A stretch of DNA of 64,000 nucleotides from NCBI RefSeq assembly GCF_024790395.1, contig NZ_JAJISC010000002.1:434001-498000 (forward strand), written 5' to 3'. The DNA comes from Halomonas dongshanensis (GTDB lineage Bacteria > Pseudomonadota > Gammaproteobacteria > Pseudomonadales > Halomonadaceae). Of this stretch, positions 42,336-51,002 are shown piece after piece (within the stretch, counting starts at the first letter, position 1; each line of letters opens with the position of its first letter). The notes beneath the pieces are model-generated. The model saw nothing but the letters and a program-made list of their open reading frames with translations, was not told where the DNA came from and searched no databases. The position numbers and the translations under genes are program-made.

Positions 42336-43523
42336 ATGCTGACATCGCTTCTGGATAACGATTTCTACAAGATCACGATGCAAAACGCCGTGATCAAACG
42401 CTTCCCCTATGCGCAGGCGCGCTATGCCTTCATCAACCGGGGCGGGCACGCCTTCCCCGAGGGCTTTGGTGCGGTACTGCGCGCCGAGGTCGATAAGCTT
42501 GCTTCCCTGCGCTTGACCGAGGAAGAGAAGCGCTACCTCAAGATCACCTGCCCCTACCTGGACCCGACCTACCTCGATTTTCTCGCCGGTTTTCGCTTCG
42601 ACCCCTCCGAGGTGATCATCGGGCAGCAGGGTAGCGATCTCTCGGTGGTCATCGAAGGGCCTTGGTATCGCGCCATCTTATGGGAAGTGCCGCTGATGTC
42701 GATGATCAGCGAGCTGTGGTATCGGCTGCGCGGCATCACCGTCTCCGCCGAGGCCGACGCCCTGATCGAGCCGAACACCCGCGACAAGATCGAGCACTAT
42801 CGGCGCATGGGCTTGAAGATCGCCGAGTTCGGTACTCGGCGGCGCTTCTCCTTCGCCGTACACGACCGCGTGGTCAGCGCGCTGCGCCACCACGGCGGTG
42901 ACTCCTTTACCGGCACCAGCAACGTGCTGTTGGCAATGCGCCACGGGGTCAAGCCCATTGGCACCCACGCCCACGAGTGGTTCATGTTCCACGGTGCGCG
43001 TTTTGGCTTCAAGATGGCCAACAGCCTGGCGCTGGAGCACTGGGTCGACGTCTATCGTGGCGATCTCGGCATCGCCTTGACCGACACGTTCACTTCGCGG
43101 GCCTTTTTCGACAGCTTCGACAAGAAGTTCGCCAAGCTCTTCGACGGCGTGCGCCACGACAGCGGCGACCCCATCGACTTCGCCGCCGCGACCATCGAGC
43201 ACTACCAGCGCTTGGGCGTCGACCCGATGAGCAAGACGATCATCTTCTCCGATGCCTTGACCCCCGAGCGGGTCGAGCGCATTCGCGCCTTCTGCCAGGA
43301 TCGTATCGGCATGGCCTTTGGTATTGGCACCAACTTCACCAACGACGTGGGCGAAGAGCCGATGAACATGGTGATCAAGATGGTCGAGGCGCGCCCGGAA
43401 GGGCAGGAATGGCTGCCGGTGATCAAACTCTCCGACGTGCCGGACAAGCACACCGGCGACCCCGAGATGATTGCCCTGGCCAAGCGCGTACTGGTAGTGG
43501 GGCAGAGCGGCAAGGCGCGCTGA
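42336..43523 (+). CDS. pncB: Nicotinate phosphoribosyltransferase
   Basis: A 395-residue enzyme of NAD salvage that makes nicotinate mononucleotide from nicotinate and PRPP with ATP hydrolysis. The N-terminus LLDNDFYKITMQNAVIKRFP, EFGTRRRFSF, FTGTSNVLLAM, GTHAHEWFMF and VRHDSGDP are diagnostic. The catalytic histidine is in the GTHAHEW region, where phosphorylation takes place. It is monocistronic on the plus strand between recB and recC and ends in a strong hairpin. Confidence 0.96.
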   Translation: MLTSLLDNDFYKITMQNAVIKRFPYAQARYAFINRGGHAFPEGFGAVLRAEVDKLASLRLTEEEKRYLKITCPYLDPTYLDFLAGFRFDPSEVIIGQQGSDLSVVIEGPWYRAILWEVPLMSMISELWYRLRGITVSAEADALIEPNTRDKIEHYRRMGLKIAEFGTRRRFSFAVHDRVVSALRHHGGDSFTGTSNVLLAMRHGVKPIGTHAHEWFMFHGARFGFKMANSLALEHWVDVYRGDLGIALTDTFTSRAFFDSFDKKFAKLFDGVRHDSGDPIDFAAATIEHYQRLGVDPMSKTIIFSDALTPERVERIRAFCQDRIGMAFGIGTNFTNDVGEEPMNMVIKMVEARPEGQEWLPVIKLSDVPDKHTGDPEMIALAKRVLVVGQSGKAR

Positions 43524-43546
43524 GCGCGCCTTGCCGGTAGCGTTTT
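43509..43546 (+). terminator. Perfect palindromic hairpin spanning the pncB stop codon
   Basis: GGCAAGGCGCGC (43509-43520) pairs perfectly with GCGCGCCTTGCC (43524-43535), with the stop codon TGA as the 3-base loop, followed by GGTAGCGTTTT. This is a very stable terminator-like structure with a short T-run a few bases later. recC ends convergently at 43585, so it may also shield it from read-through. Confidence 0.65.
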
Positions 43547-43584
43547 ACACCTGCGGCGCCGTATTTACGATGGGTTTATCGCCT

Positions 43585-46500
43585 TTACTTTTCTGCCCTA
43601 CGTTTTTCGCCTTTAATTTGGGCGTGAAGCGGCTGGTAAAGGCGCGCGGTGAGGCTGGCGAACGTCTCGCCGCTGGGGTGCTGGGCCGAGTGTAGCGCGG
43701 CGAAGTCCGGCCAACGGTGGCGAAGGTAGTCGCTGAAGGTGACTTCGCCCTTGGCATGTGTGCCGCCATCGTTGTACGCCTTTTCGGCGTTTAGGTAGGC
43801 GGCGCTTTTATCGCCTTCGCCCCCGTCACTTTCGCTTTCACCCCCCTTTTCGAGCCAAGCAAAGCCTGCCTTGGGCGCCAGCGGTAGCGGCGCGTCGAGG
43901 CCTTGATGCCAGGCGTCGATCAGCGCGTTTAGCTGCGTTGTTGCCGTTTCGGCGGCTATAGGGGCGAGCGTCACATGCCCCGCTTTGGAGAGCAGGCAGG
44001 TGGTGAGCGGTGCGCTGAGGTTGCCTGCCAGATGTGCCACCCAGGGGCGTAGAAGCCGATCCCAGCGGTATTGCCCTCGTCCGGCGCTTTGGGTGATCAA
44101 ACTGCTGCTCAGCAGTAATACGCGACAGCGCTCGCCGTCGTCGTTGGTTCTCACCTCGTCTAGCCAATCTTCCACCACGGCATCCGAGTGGCCCTCGTAG
44201 CGCACGAGTTCGGGGTGTGCGAGAGCGTGGGGCCAGCTTGCCAGCGTCTTCTCATACTCATCGAAGAGCGCCTCCATTGGCTCGGCCAGGGCCTCGCGCA
44301 TACGCTCACCGAAGGCGCCCATAGCCAGGACACCTTGGCTTTGGAAGCGGTCAAGCGCCGCCGCCAACGCCTCTATGCGTGGCTCGCCCTGGTCGTGGGC
44401 GCGGCGTAGCGTGTCGATCAGCCGGGCCTGTAGCTGCCAGTTTTGCAGGGTATCGAGCGTAAAGGGTTCGATATCGAGCTCGGGCACGTTTTCACGCTCG
44501 AAGCGAATGCCCAGCCGCGTAGTAAAGAAGGCGCGTACCGGCTCGCCAAGAAAGCCGCCGAGCTGGGTAAGCGTAAGGGTAGGCGGCGCCTCGTGCTCGA
44601 AGGCCGCAAGCGGCGCTGGAGCGCTTACCCGGCGTGGTGCGTGCAGCGTGCGCCACTCGTGGGCGTAGGTGAATAGCCGCGTGGCAGACGCCGCAGGCGC
44701 ATCGGCAGCGTTAGTGAAGTAGGCCGGGCTGAATGGCTGTAAGGGGTGCTCGGTGGTGAGCGCCGCGAGCAGGTCTTCATCGTTTTCAGCGCGCCAGCCT
44801 GCCGCAAGATGATCGCGCAGTTGGCCTACCAGCACCGAGGGCGGCTGGGGGGCGTTGTCGATTTGGCTGCGTCCGACCCAACTGACGTAGAGCTGTTCGC
44901 GCGCCGAGAGCAGCGCTTCGAGAAACAGGTAGCGGTCGTCTTCGCGCCGCGAGCGGTCGCCGGGGCGGTAGTCGCTGCCCATCAAGTCGAAATCTAGCGG
45001 CGGCTGCGAGCGCGGGTAGTCGCCATCGTTCATGCCTAAAAGGCAGACGCGCTTGAACGGAATCGCGCGCATCGGCATCAGGGTGGCGAAGTTGACCGCC
45101 CCGGCCAAAAAGCGCTGCGAAAGGCTGTGCTCGTCGATCTGCGAAAGCCAGTGTTCGCGCACCATGGAGAGCGGCAAGTCAGCATCGAGCTTGGCCTCTT
45201 CGCTGCTCTCCTGAAACGCCTGCAGGGCGTTTTCGAGCTTGTTCAGCATCAGGCTGTCATCGGCCTCGTCGCTGAGAAAGAAGTTCTCCAGCAGCGCGCG
45301 AAGCCGCGCCACCCAGGTGGTGGCACCGGTGGGCTGGCAGAGCACCTGCCAAGTGGCTTCGAGCTGCTCCAAAAGCGCGGCCAATGGGCCTGCCAGAGCG
45401 GCTTCGAGGCCACCGATATCGTCGTAGGGCTCGATCTCTTGCCAAGCCGGGCCGGTGCCCACGGCGTAACCTAGAAGCAGACGCCTTAGGCCAAAGAGCC
45501 AGGTGTTTTGGGTCAAGCCTGGGGGCAAATCGAGCCGAGCGCGCTGCTCTGCGTTGAGCCCCCAGCGAATGCCTGCGCCTTCGATCCAGCGCGACAGCGT
45601 GGGTACATCGCTCTCTTCGATGGCAAAGCGCTGGCGCAGGGCGGGCACGTCCAGCAAATCGAGCAGGTCGCTGACGTTCAGTCGCATTTCGGGTAGGCGT
45701 AGCAGCTTTTCCAGCGCGATCATCAGCGGCAGGCGGTGGCGGCTGGCTTGGTCTGAGAGCGTGTAAGGAATGTAGCGCGGGTCTTCTGGCGCGCTGCCGG
45801 GGGCGTTGGAGAGCGCCCGGTACTGGCCGAACACCGCCTCGATGTGCGGTGCGTAGCGGTCGATGTCGGGCACCATGACGATGATGTCGCGCGGGCGCAG
45901 GTGTGGGTCGGCGCTGAAGGCGGCGAGCAGCTGATCGTGGAGAATCTCCACTTCACGCTGGACGCCATGCGCAACGTGAAAGACCAGGGAGTCGTCTTGG
46001 GCGGTGTCGACCGCGGGCCAGGTGGTTTGGGTTTCGGCCGGCGGGCGCAGCTCGCGAATGTCGTCTTGCAGTTGGGTCAGCAGGCACGAATGGGCGGACG
46101 TGGTAAAGGGCTCGAAGATGTCGATGCGCAGCGCCTGCTGCTCGAACAGGGTTTGGTAGTGGCCGGTATCGTCGTGCTCGTCGAGCAGGCGTAGGTAGTC
46201 GCGGCCTTGCTTACCCCAAGCCGCGAGCAGCGGCTGGGCGTGTAGGTGCAGCGCCTCATCCACATCGCCAGTGCCAAGAATGTCGAGCGCTTCGGGCATG
46301 CCGAGCTTGCGCCGCTGGCGGGCGCGGCTGGCGCGCAGCAAATCCTTGTGTTCGATGATATCGGCCCAGTAGAACTGGCAGGGGTTGTGCACGCAGAGCA
46401 CGATCTGGCAGCAACGCGAAAGCCCGGCCAGCGCCTCTAGCGTTTGCTGCGGCAGCGAGGAGATACCGAAGATGATCAAACGCCGTGGCAGCCCCGGCGG

Positions 46501-47214
46501 GCAGGCCTGGCCTTCGAGTGACTCCGCCGCAGTGAGAAAGCGCTGATGTACCTGAGCGCGGCTGCTGGCGAGCCCGGCGCTGCCTTGGGTGCGCGCAACG
46601 TCGTCGCGGAGCGCGCGCCATAGCGCAGGCTGCCAGCGCTGGTTGTCGGCCAGCGGTTTGGCTACGCCGCGGGCATCGATGAGTACGTCTTCCCCGCGCG
46701 CCCAGGCTTCGAGCCAGTCGGCGCGGTAAACCTGATATTGATCGAAAAGATCCGCCAGCCGTTCGGCGAGTTGGTAGTGCTTGCGCTGGTCGCGGTCGAC
46801 GTCGAGAAAGCGCGCCAGCGGAGCGAAAGCTTCCTCTTCGGCCAGGGTAGGCAGCAGGCGCAGGAGCCGCCATACCAGACGCGACTTATCGAAAGGCGAG
46901 GTCAGCGGCACCGCATCAGCATCGCCGCTGACGTGGGTCAGCACCCTGCGGTAGGCCTGCCAGAGAAACCGCGCTGGCAGCATGACATCGAGCGCGGCGG
47001 CAATTCCCGCACCGCCTTCTTCGGGATCGGCGGCCAGCGCCAGCTTTAGCCACTGGCCGATGCCGTTGCTCTGCACCAGAATCGTCTCGTTCTCCAGCGG
47101 CCCCAGCGGATGGCGCCGCATCCACTCTACCGCCAGCGCGCGCAAATCCTCCAAGCGATTGGCATGGGCAACCATGAAACCGGGCGTCAACGACGAGTCG
47201 GAAAAGGCAGGCAT
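43585..47214 (-). CDS. recC: Exodeoxyribonuclease V gamma subunit
   Basis: A 1209-residue inactive-helicase subunit of RecBCD that scans for Chi. The N-terminus AHANRLEDLRALAVEWMRR and ILVQSNGIGQWLKLALA, then MVPDIDRYAPHIEAVFG and ICLLGMNDGDYPR-like RVCLLGMNDGDYP are characteristic. The ATG at 47214 is preferred because AGGAA lies 5 bases upstream and 47250 adds a poorly matching extension. The true start might be even further in at the MVAHANRL methionine. Confidence 0.95.
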   Translation of the reverse strand: MPAFSDSSLTPGFMVAHANRLEDLRALAVEWMRRHPLGPLENETILVQSNGIGQWLKLALAADPEEGGAGIAAALDVMLPARFLWQAYRRVLTHVSGDADAVPLTSPFDKSRLVWRLLRLLPTLAEEEAFAPLARFLDVDRDQRKHYQLAERLADLFDQYQVYRADWLEAWARGEDVLIDARGVAKPLADNQRWQPALWRALRDDVARTQGSAGLASSRAQVHQRFLTAAESLEGQACPPGLPRRLIIFGISSLPQQTLEALAGLSRCCQIVLCVHNPCQFYWADIIEHKDLLRASRARQRRKLGMPEALDILGTGDVDEALHLHAQPLLAAWGKQGRDYLRLLDEHDDTGHYQTLFEQQALRIDIFEPFTTSAHSCLLTQLQDDIRELRPPAETQTTWPAVDTAQDDSLVFHVAHGVQREVEILHDQLLAAFSADPHLRPRDIIVMVPDIDRYAPHIEAVFGQYRALSNAPGSAPEDPRYIPYTLSDQASRHRLPLMIALEKLLRLPEMRLNVSDLLDLLDVPALRQRFAIEESDVPTLSRWIEGAGIRWGLNAEQRARLDLPPGLTQNTWLFGLRRLLLGYAVGTGPAWQEIEPYDDIGGLEAALAGPLAALLEQLEATWQVLCQPTGATTWVARLRALLENFFLSDEADDSLMLNKLENALQAFQESSEEAKLDADLPLSMVREHWLSQIDEHSLSQRFLAGAVNFATLMPMRAIPFKRVCLLGMNDGDYPRSQPPLDFDLMGSDYRPGDRSRREDDRYLFLEALLSAREQLYVSWVGRSQIDNAPQPPSVLVGQLRDHLAAGWRAENDEDLLAALTTEHPLQPFSPAYFTNAADAPAASATRLFTYAHEWRTLHAPRRVSAPAPLAAFEHEAPPTLTLTQLGGFLGEPVRAFFTTRLGIRFERENVPELDIEPFTLDTLQNWQLQARLIDTLRRAHDQGEPRIEALAAALDRFQSQGVLAMGAFGERMREALAEPMEALFDEYEKTLASWPHALAHPELVRYEGHSDAVVEDWLDEVRTNDDGERCRVLLLSSSLITQSAGRGQYRWDRLLRPWVAHLAGNLSAPLTTCLLSKAGHVTLAPIAAETATTQLNALIDAWHQGLDAPLPLAPKAGFAWLEKGGESESDGGEGDKSAAYLNAEKAYNDGGTHAKGEVTFSDYLRHRWPDFAALHSAQHPSGETFASLTARLYQPLHAQIKGEKRRAEK

Positions 47215-47502
47215 GAGGATTCCTGAGCGGTGGCAGAAAAGCTTCTCCATGGTGCCATAAGTGCGCAGTGAATGCCGTGGATATCAAGCGTTGGATAGCG
47301 GTGGATGCTGAATGGTCTGGCTCGAATGCCTGAGTTCAAGCGTCAACCGCGCTATTCGGCTTTTGCTCTGACCGCATAGGGTCGAAAAAGAAGTTGTGCC
47401 CATTAAGGTGGACAGCATTACGTTGGTTGCGAGAATTAAAGGCGCCTAGAGGTCTAATGCTCAATCTAGATAAAGGGTAGCGATTGAAGGCAGGACGGGC
47501 GT

Positions 47503-47537
47503 ATCGGCTACCTTAGACTCTGCTTTAGGTAGCCGAT
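47503..47537. terminator. 11-bp inverted repeat after the DUF5362 gene
   Basis: ATCGGCTACCT (47503-47513) pairs perfectly with AGGTAGCCGAT (47527-47537) around a 13-base loop, 14 bp beyond the stop of the minus-strand gene at 47552. No T-run follows on the minus strand, so it may be a factor-assisted terminator. The remaining 47215-47502 stretch up to recC holds nothing I recognise apart from the presumed recC promoter. Confidence 0.45.
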
Positions 47538-47551
47538 AGCGGTGGTGCGTT

Positions 47552-47914
47552 TTAGTAAGACGACATCATGGCGCTAAAGCCCATTCCACCCCAGAACATC
47601 ATGATGACCATAAACAAGAGTTGGAGTAGGATCATGACGCCGAAAATGGTGAAGTAGGTCTTGATCTTACTCAGCGCAAAGCGCATTTCTCTTTCGTCAC
47701 CGCTGTGATAAACCTTATCGATTGACTTAGCGGCCTGCATCAACACTACGCCTACCCAGATAGGGAGCCAGGCGATGAGAATTCCTACGATGGAAATGGC
47801 GATGAGAATACCGGCAAGGATGAGCATGATGCCGTTTAGCTGTATCCAAAACTTGGCTCGATAAAGCGGTTCGATAATGCCGCGCAATGACTCGTTTAGC
47901 TGCTGAGACTCCAT
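47552..47914 (-). CDS. Small membrane protein, DUF5362-like
   Basis: A 120-residue protein with three to four hydrophobic segments (IMLILAGILIAISIVGILIA, LPIWVGVVLMQAA, IFGVMILLQLLFMVIMMF). The central SIDKVYHSGDEREMRFALSKIKTYF is typical for DUF5362 membrane proteins. Function unknown. The 286 bp upstream to the creatininase-family gene are AT-rich and hold no other gene. Confidence 0.75.
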   Translation of the reverse strand: MESQQLNESLRGIIEPLYRAKFWIQLNGIMLILAGILIAISIVGILIAWLPIWVGVVLMQAAKSIDKVYHSGDEREMRFALSKIKTYFTIFGVMILLQLLFMVIMMFWGGMGFSAMMSSY

Positions 47915-48200
47915 TAAATCCTCCTGATCGATGGAAATATCACCTGGCTAGTCGTTAGCTGGGTAAAGAGGCTCGGGAGTTTACTTTTATTTGGAGGATT
48001 TGTCTTCATTAAATCATGATAAATATTGCTTTCTAATTGCACTATCTGCTGTCAATAAGTATCGAGGCGGACAGTGCTATGCGTATAGGAGTTTAGTGCT
48101 AGAAGACAGCGTGAGAGTCAAGTAAGTGGCGATATTCGCCACTGGATATGCATCGCCATATTAAGCGATGCATACACCGATACCCGTAAAAGACGTCGAC

Positions 48201-48971
48201 TCAATCAAGCGGTGTAAGTGACGCGGTCTCTTCGACGACCTGGGCGAGCAGGGTGGCGTAGTGGTCGAGCAGGCGCTTACCGAGCTCGGCCGTGGCTAGG
48301 GTGGCGTCGCCTGCAACACCTTCGGGGCTCAAGTCGTCGGCGAGCCAGGCGAAGGCGGCGGCGCCCTCGTGGGCGAGCAATTTGCCGGGTGCGGGCGTGG
48401 TGGGTGGGGCGGGGCGGTAGCCGTCTAGGCGAACGTGTTCGGGCGCAAGATGCAGCATCATGGCGGTTTCCAGCAGGCCGCCGTGCAGGCCGTGGCGCAG
48501 TTCGTCGGCGTCGATCGCGCCTTCGAGCGCAGGCAGGCGGGTGTAGGTTGCCTTGACCACGCGCATGGCATGGCGCTTGCGTAAGGTAAGCGCGGCCAGA
48601 TCCATCACCGCTTTATTGCCGCCGTGGCTATTGAGCAGTACCCAGCGGCGTATGCCCGCTCGTGCGAGGCTGTCGCCGTAGGCTTCGAGCGTGGCGATGG
48701 CAAGCGGGGCGGGCACGCTGAGGGTGCCCGGGAAATGCGTATGCTCGTCGCTGGCGCCCACTGCCAGAGGCGGTAGGCAGAGCACGTCGGTCGCTTCATC
48801 GAGGCGTTCGAGCAGCGCCTGCTGCAAGCCCAGCCCGATGGTGAGGTCGGTGGCTAGCGGCAGGTGGGTGCCGTGCTGCTCGATGGCGCCGAGCACGATG
48901 AGGGCGACCGGGTCGCGCGATGCGACCTCGGCCAGTTGAGGAGAAGTAAGGTGATGCCATTCGTAGTGCAT
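48201..48971 (-). CDS. Creatininase family protein
   Basis: A 256-residue metal-dependent amidohydrolase. The metal motifs GAIEQHGTHLPLATD and NSHGGNKAVMD are intact, and HTHFPGTLSV lies between them. The family includes creatinine amidohydrolase, the riboflavin-precursor deformylase ArfB and the mycofactocin peptidase MftE. No mycofactocin genes are near, so the substrate is open. Single gene, 82 bp from the 3' end of opgH. Confidence 0.88.
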   Translation of the reverse strand: MHYEWHHLTSPQLAEVASRDPVALIVLGAIEQHGTHLPLATDLTIGLGLQQALLERLDEATDVLCLPPLAVGASDEHTHFPGTLSVPAPLAIATLEAYGDSLARAGIRRWVLLNSHGGNKAVMDLAALTLRKRHAMRVVKATYTRLPALEGAIDADELRHGLHGGLLETAMMLHLAPEHVRLDGYRPAPPTTPAPGKLLAHEGAAAFAWLADDLSPEGVAGDATLATAELGKRLLDHYATLLAQVVEETASLTPLD

Positions 48972-49052
48972 GGTGACCTATTCGCCTTTTCAGCCCCCTT
49001 GTTCAGAGGGCCACTAGAGGGCGATCAAAGCGTAACAAGAGCGCCGCGCACA

Positions 49053-51002
49053 TTAGGGAGCAGCGCGAGTGAAGGTGCCTGCCGTCGTGCGATAGTGAGC
49101 AAGCTCTTCGCGCTTGAAGCCTTTCAACGCCTGCGCGGGCATGTCGTCCTGCCGTGGTGGCGGCGGGTCGTTGGGCGCAATGCCGCTATCGCTAACGTGT
49201 GCGTTTTTATCCAGCAGCGCCTGATAGTGGGTCAAAAGCGCTGGCGCGTGCGAGAGCGCTGGGGTGACCAGCAGGCCGAGACGGTCGGTGGCGTAATCCC
49301 CCCGGCTAGGCGAGCTCGAGTATTTGACGATGGGGGCAGCGAGAATCAAACCAAGCCACGCAGGCGTGAGCCATACGAACGCCGTAGGTGAGAGCAGTGC
49401 CAGGGCCGCGCCCCAGGCCATCCCGCATAGCGAAAGCCAACTGGTGTGCAGCCACACTTCGCGCCAGGGCAGCGAGCGTTCGCCGCGCGGCTGGGTATTC
49501 CACTCGATGGAGCGTCCGAGCAATACGGTGATGATGAAAAGGCTGTGCCAGGCCATGGTCAACGGTGCACAGAGTGCAGCGAAAAGAACTTCACCAATGG
49601 TGCTGAGCGTGAGGCGCAGCCGCCCGCCGAAAGCCTCCGGGTTCTGCCAAAAAGCAAGTATCCAGCCCAGCAGTTTGGGGGCAAACAAGAGCCCGATGGT
49701 GAGGCTAAAAAGACCCAGTGATAGCGGCTGCGGTAGCGGGCTCACGGTTGGCTCTTCGATCTCGGTATAGCCCACTAAAATGCTGGTGCAGATGAGCAGA
49801 CCAAGCCATACCAGCGATGAGAGATACCCCATCGCGCCCAGCAAAAAGTGCAGGCGGCTCAAGGGGTGAAAGCCCGAGGCAGCGAGCAGGCGCAGGTGTT
49901 GGAGGTTGCCCTGCAGCCAGCGTCTATCGCGCTTGGCGAAATCCAGAAAGTTACTCGGCATGGCCTCGAAGCTATGGCAGTGCGGCGCTTCAGTATGGGC
50001 TTCGGTCAGGGTGGTATCCAGTAGCACTCGCCAGCCGCCACGGCGCAGCAGCGCCGCTTCGACGAAGTCGTGGCTCAAGATCTCACCACCCAAAGGTGGC
50101 TTGCCGGGAAGGCTCGGCAGCCCCGCGCAGGCCATGAAGGCGCGCACGCGAATGATGGCGTTGTGGCCCCAGTAGTTGGCCGTTTCGCCCTGCCAAAAGC
50201 TTTGCCCTGCCGCCAACATGGGGCTATACAGTGCCGAGGCATACTGCTGGAAACGTCCGAAGAGCGTGCGCTGGCCTACGGGCATGGGCACCGTTTGAAT
50301 CAGTCCCACATCGAGCTCACGTTGCATGCGACGCATCATCCGAAGCAGCACTTCACCGCTCATTAGGCTGTCGGCGTCGAGCACCACCATGGTGTCGTAA
50401 TTCTGCCCCCACTGGCGGCAGAAGTCGGCGATGTTACCCGCCTTGCGTCCGACGTTGGCCTCGCGGCGGCGGTAATGCACCGTCATCTGCCCCGCCAGGC
50501 GCTGCTGGAGCGCTGCCACATGGACGGCCTCTTCGTGGGCTTGGTCGGGGTTCTGGGTGTCGCTGAGGATGAAGGCCTCGACGTGATCGGAAAGATCGTC
50601 AATGCCCTGGCGTGAGGCGGCCTCCAGCAGCGAGCGGCAGGTCGCTTCCAGCCCCGACAGCGTCGGCACAGGCGGCTCGGCGTAGACCGGCATGATCAGC
50701 GCGGTGCGCTGGGTGAGCGGTTCATCCAAGAAGCCGGGTACGCGCTTTAGCGTTAGCGGGTCGAGGCGCAGCGCGCTGATGACGAAGCCAAAGACGCCGC
50801 TCCAGAACGCCAATACGATCCAGGTGAAGCTTATGGTGAACAGGGATAGCAGCGGAATCAGCGCGGCCAGGGGGAAATCGGCGGCCACGCGGTACATGGC
50901 AAGCCCCCCGGCGAGGCTGGAGAGAGCCACCAGCACGCCAAGGGTCCAGCGGCGCAGAGCGAGACCGGGGATATCGGGTGCCTGTTGCGTCGGTTCATTC
51001 AT
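49053..51002 (-). CDS. opgH: Glucans biosynthesis glucosyltransferase H
   Basis: A 649-residue inner-membrane glycosyltransferase 2 that builds the linear beta-1,2-glucan backbone of osmoregulated periplasmic glucans. The catalytic stretch shows VLDADSLMSGE, then LSHDFVEAALLRRGGW, and QxxRW-type KRDRRWLQGNLQHL, with membrane segments on both sides. It is about 200 residues shorter than the E. coli protein, lacking most of the long cytoplasmic N-terminal region that in E. coli contacts FtsZ. The start at 51002 overlaps the opgG stop (ATGAATGA), so the two are coupled. Confidence 0.93.
   Translation of the reverse strand: MNEPTQQAPDIPGLALRRWTLGVLVALSSLAGGLAMYRVAADFPLAALIPLLSLFTISFTWIVLAFWSGVFGFVISALRLDPLTLKRVPGFLDEPLTQRTALIMPVYAEPPVPTLSGLEATCRSLLEAASRQGIDDLSDHVEAFILSDTQNPDQAHEEAVHVAALQQRLAGQMTVHYRRREANVGRKAGNIADFCRQWGQNYDTMVVLDADSLMSGEVLLRMMRRMQRELDVGLIQTVPMPVGQRTLFGRFQQYASALYSPMLAAGQSFWQGETANYWGHNAIIRVRAFMACAGLPSLPGKPPLGGEILSHDFVEAALLRRGGWRVLLDTTLTEAHTEAPHCHSFEAMPSNFLDFAKRDRRWLQGNLQHLRLLAASGFHPLSRLHFLLGAMGYLSSLVWLGLLICTSILVGYTEIEEPTVSPLPQPLSLGLFSLTIGLLFAPKLLGWILAFWQNPEAFGGRLRLTLSTIGEVLFAALCAPLTMAWHSLFIITVLLGRSIEWNTQPRGERSLPWREVWLHTSWLSLCGMAWGAALALLSPTAFVWLTPAWLGLILAAPIVKYSSSPSRGDYATDRLGLLVTPALSHAPALLTHYQALLDKNAHVSDSGIAPNDPPPPRQDDMPAQALKGFKREELAHYRTTAGTFTRAAP

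Noticed and set aside
48201..48971. MftE (mycofactocin) assignment of the creatininase-family protein
   Set aside because: No other mycofactocin genes occur nearby and the organism type does not usually make it.
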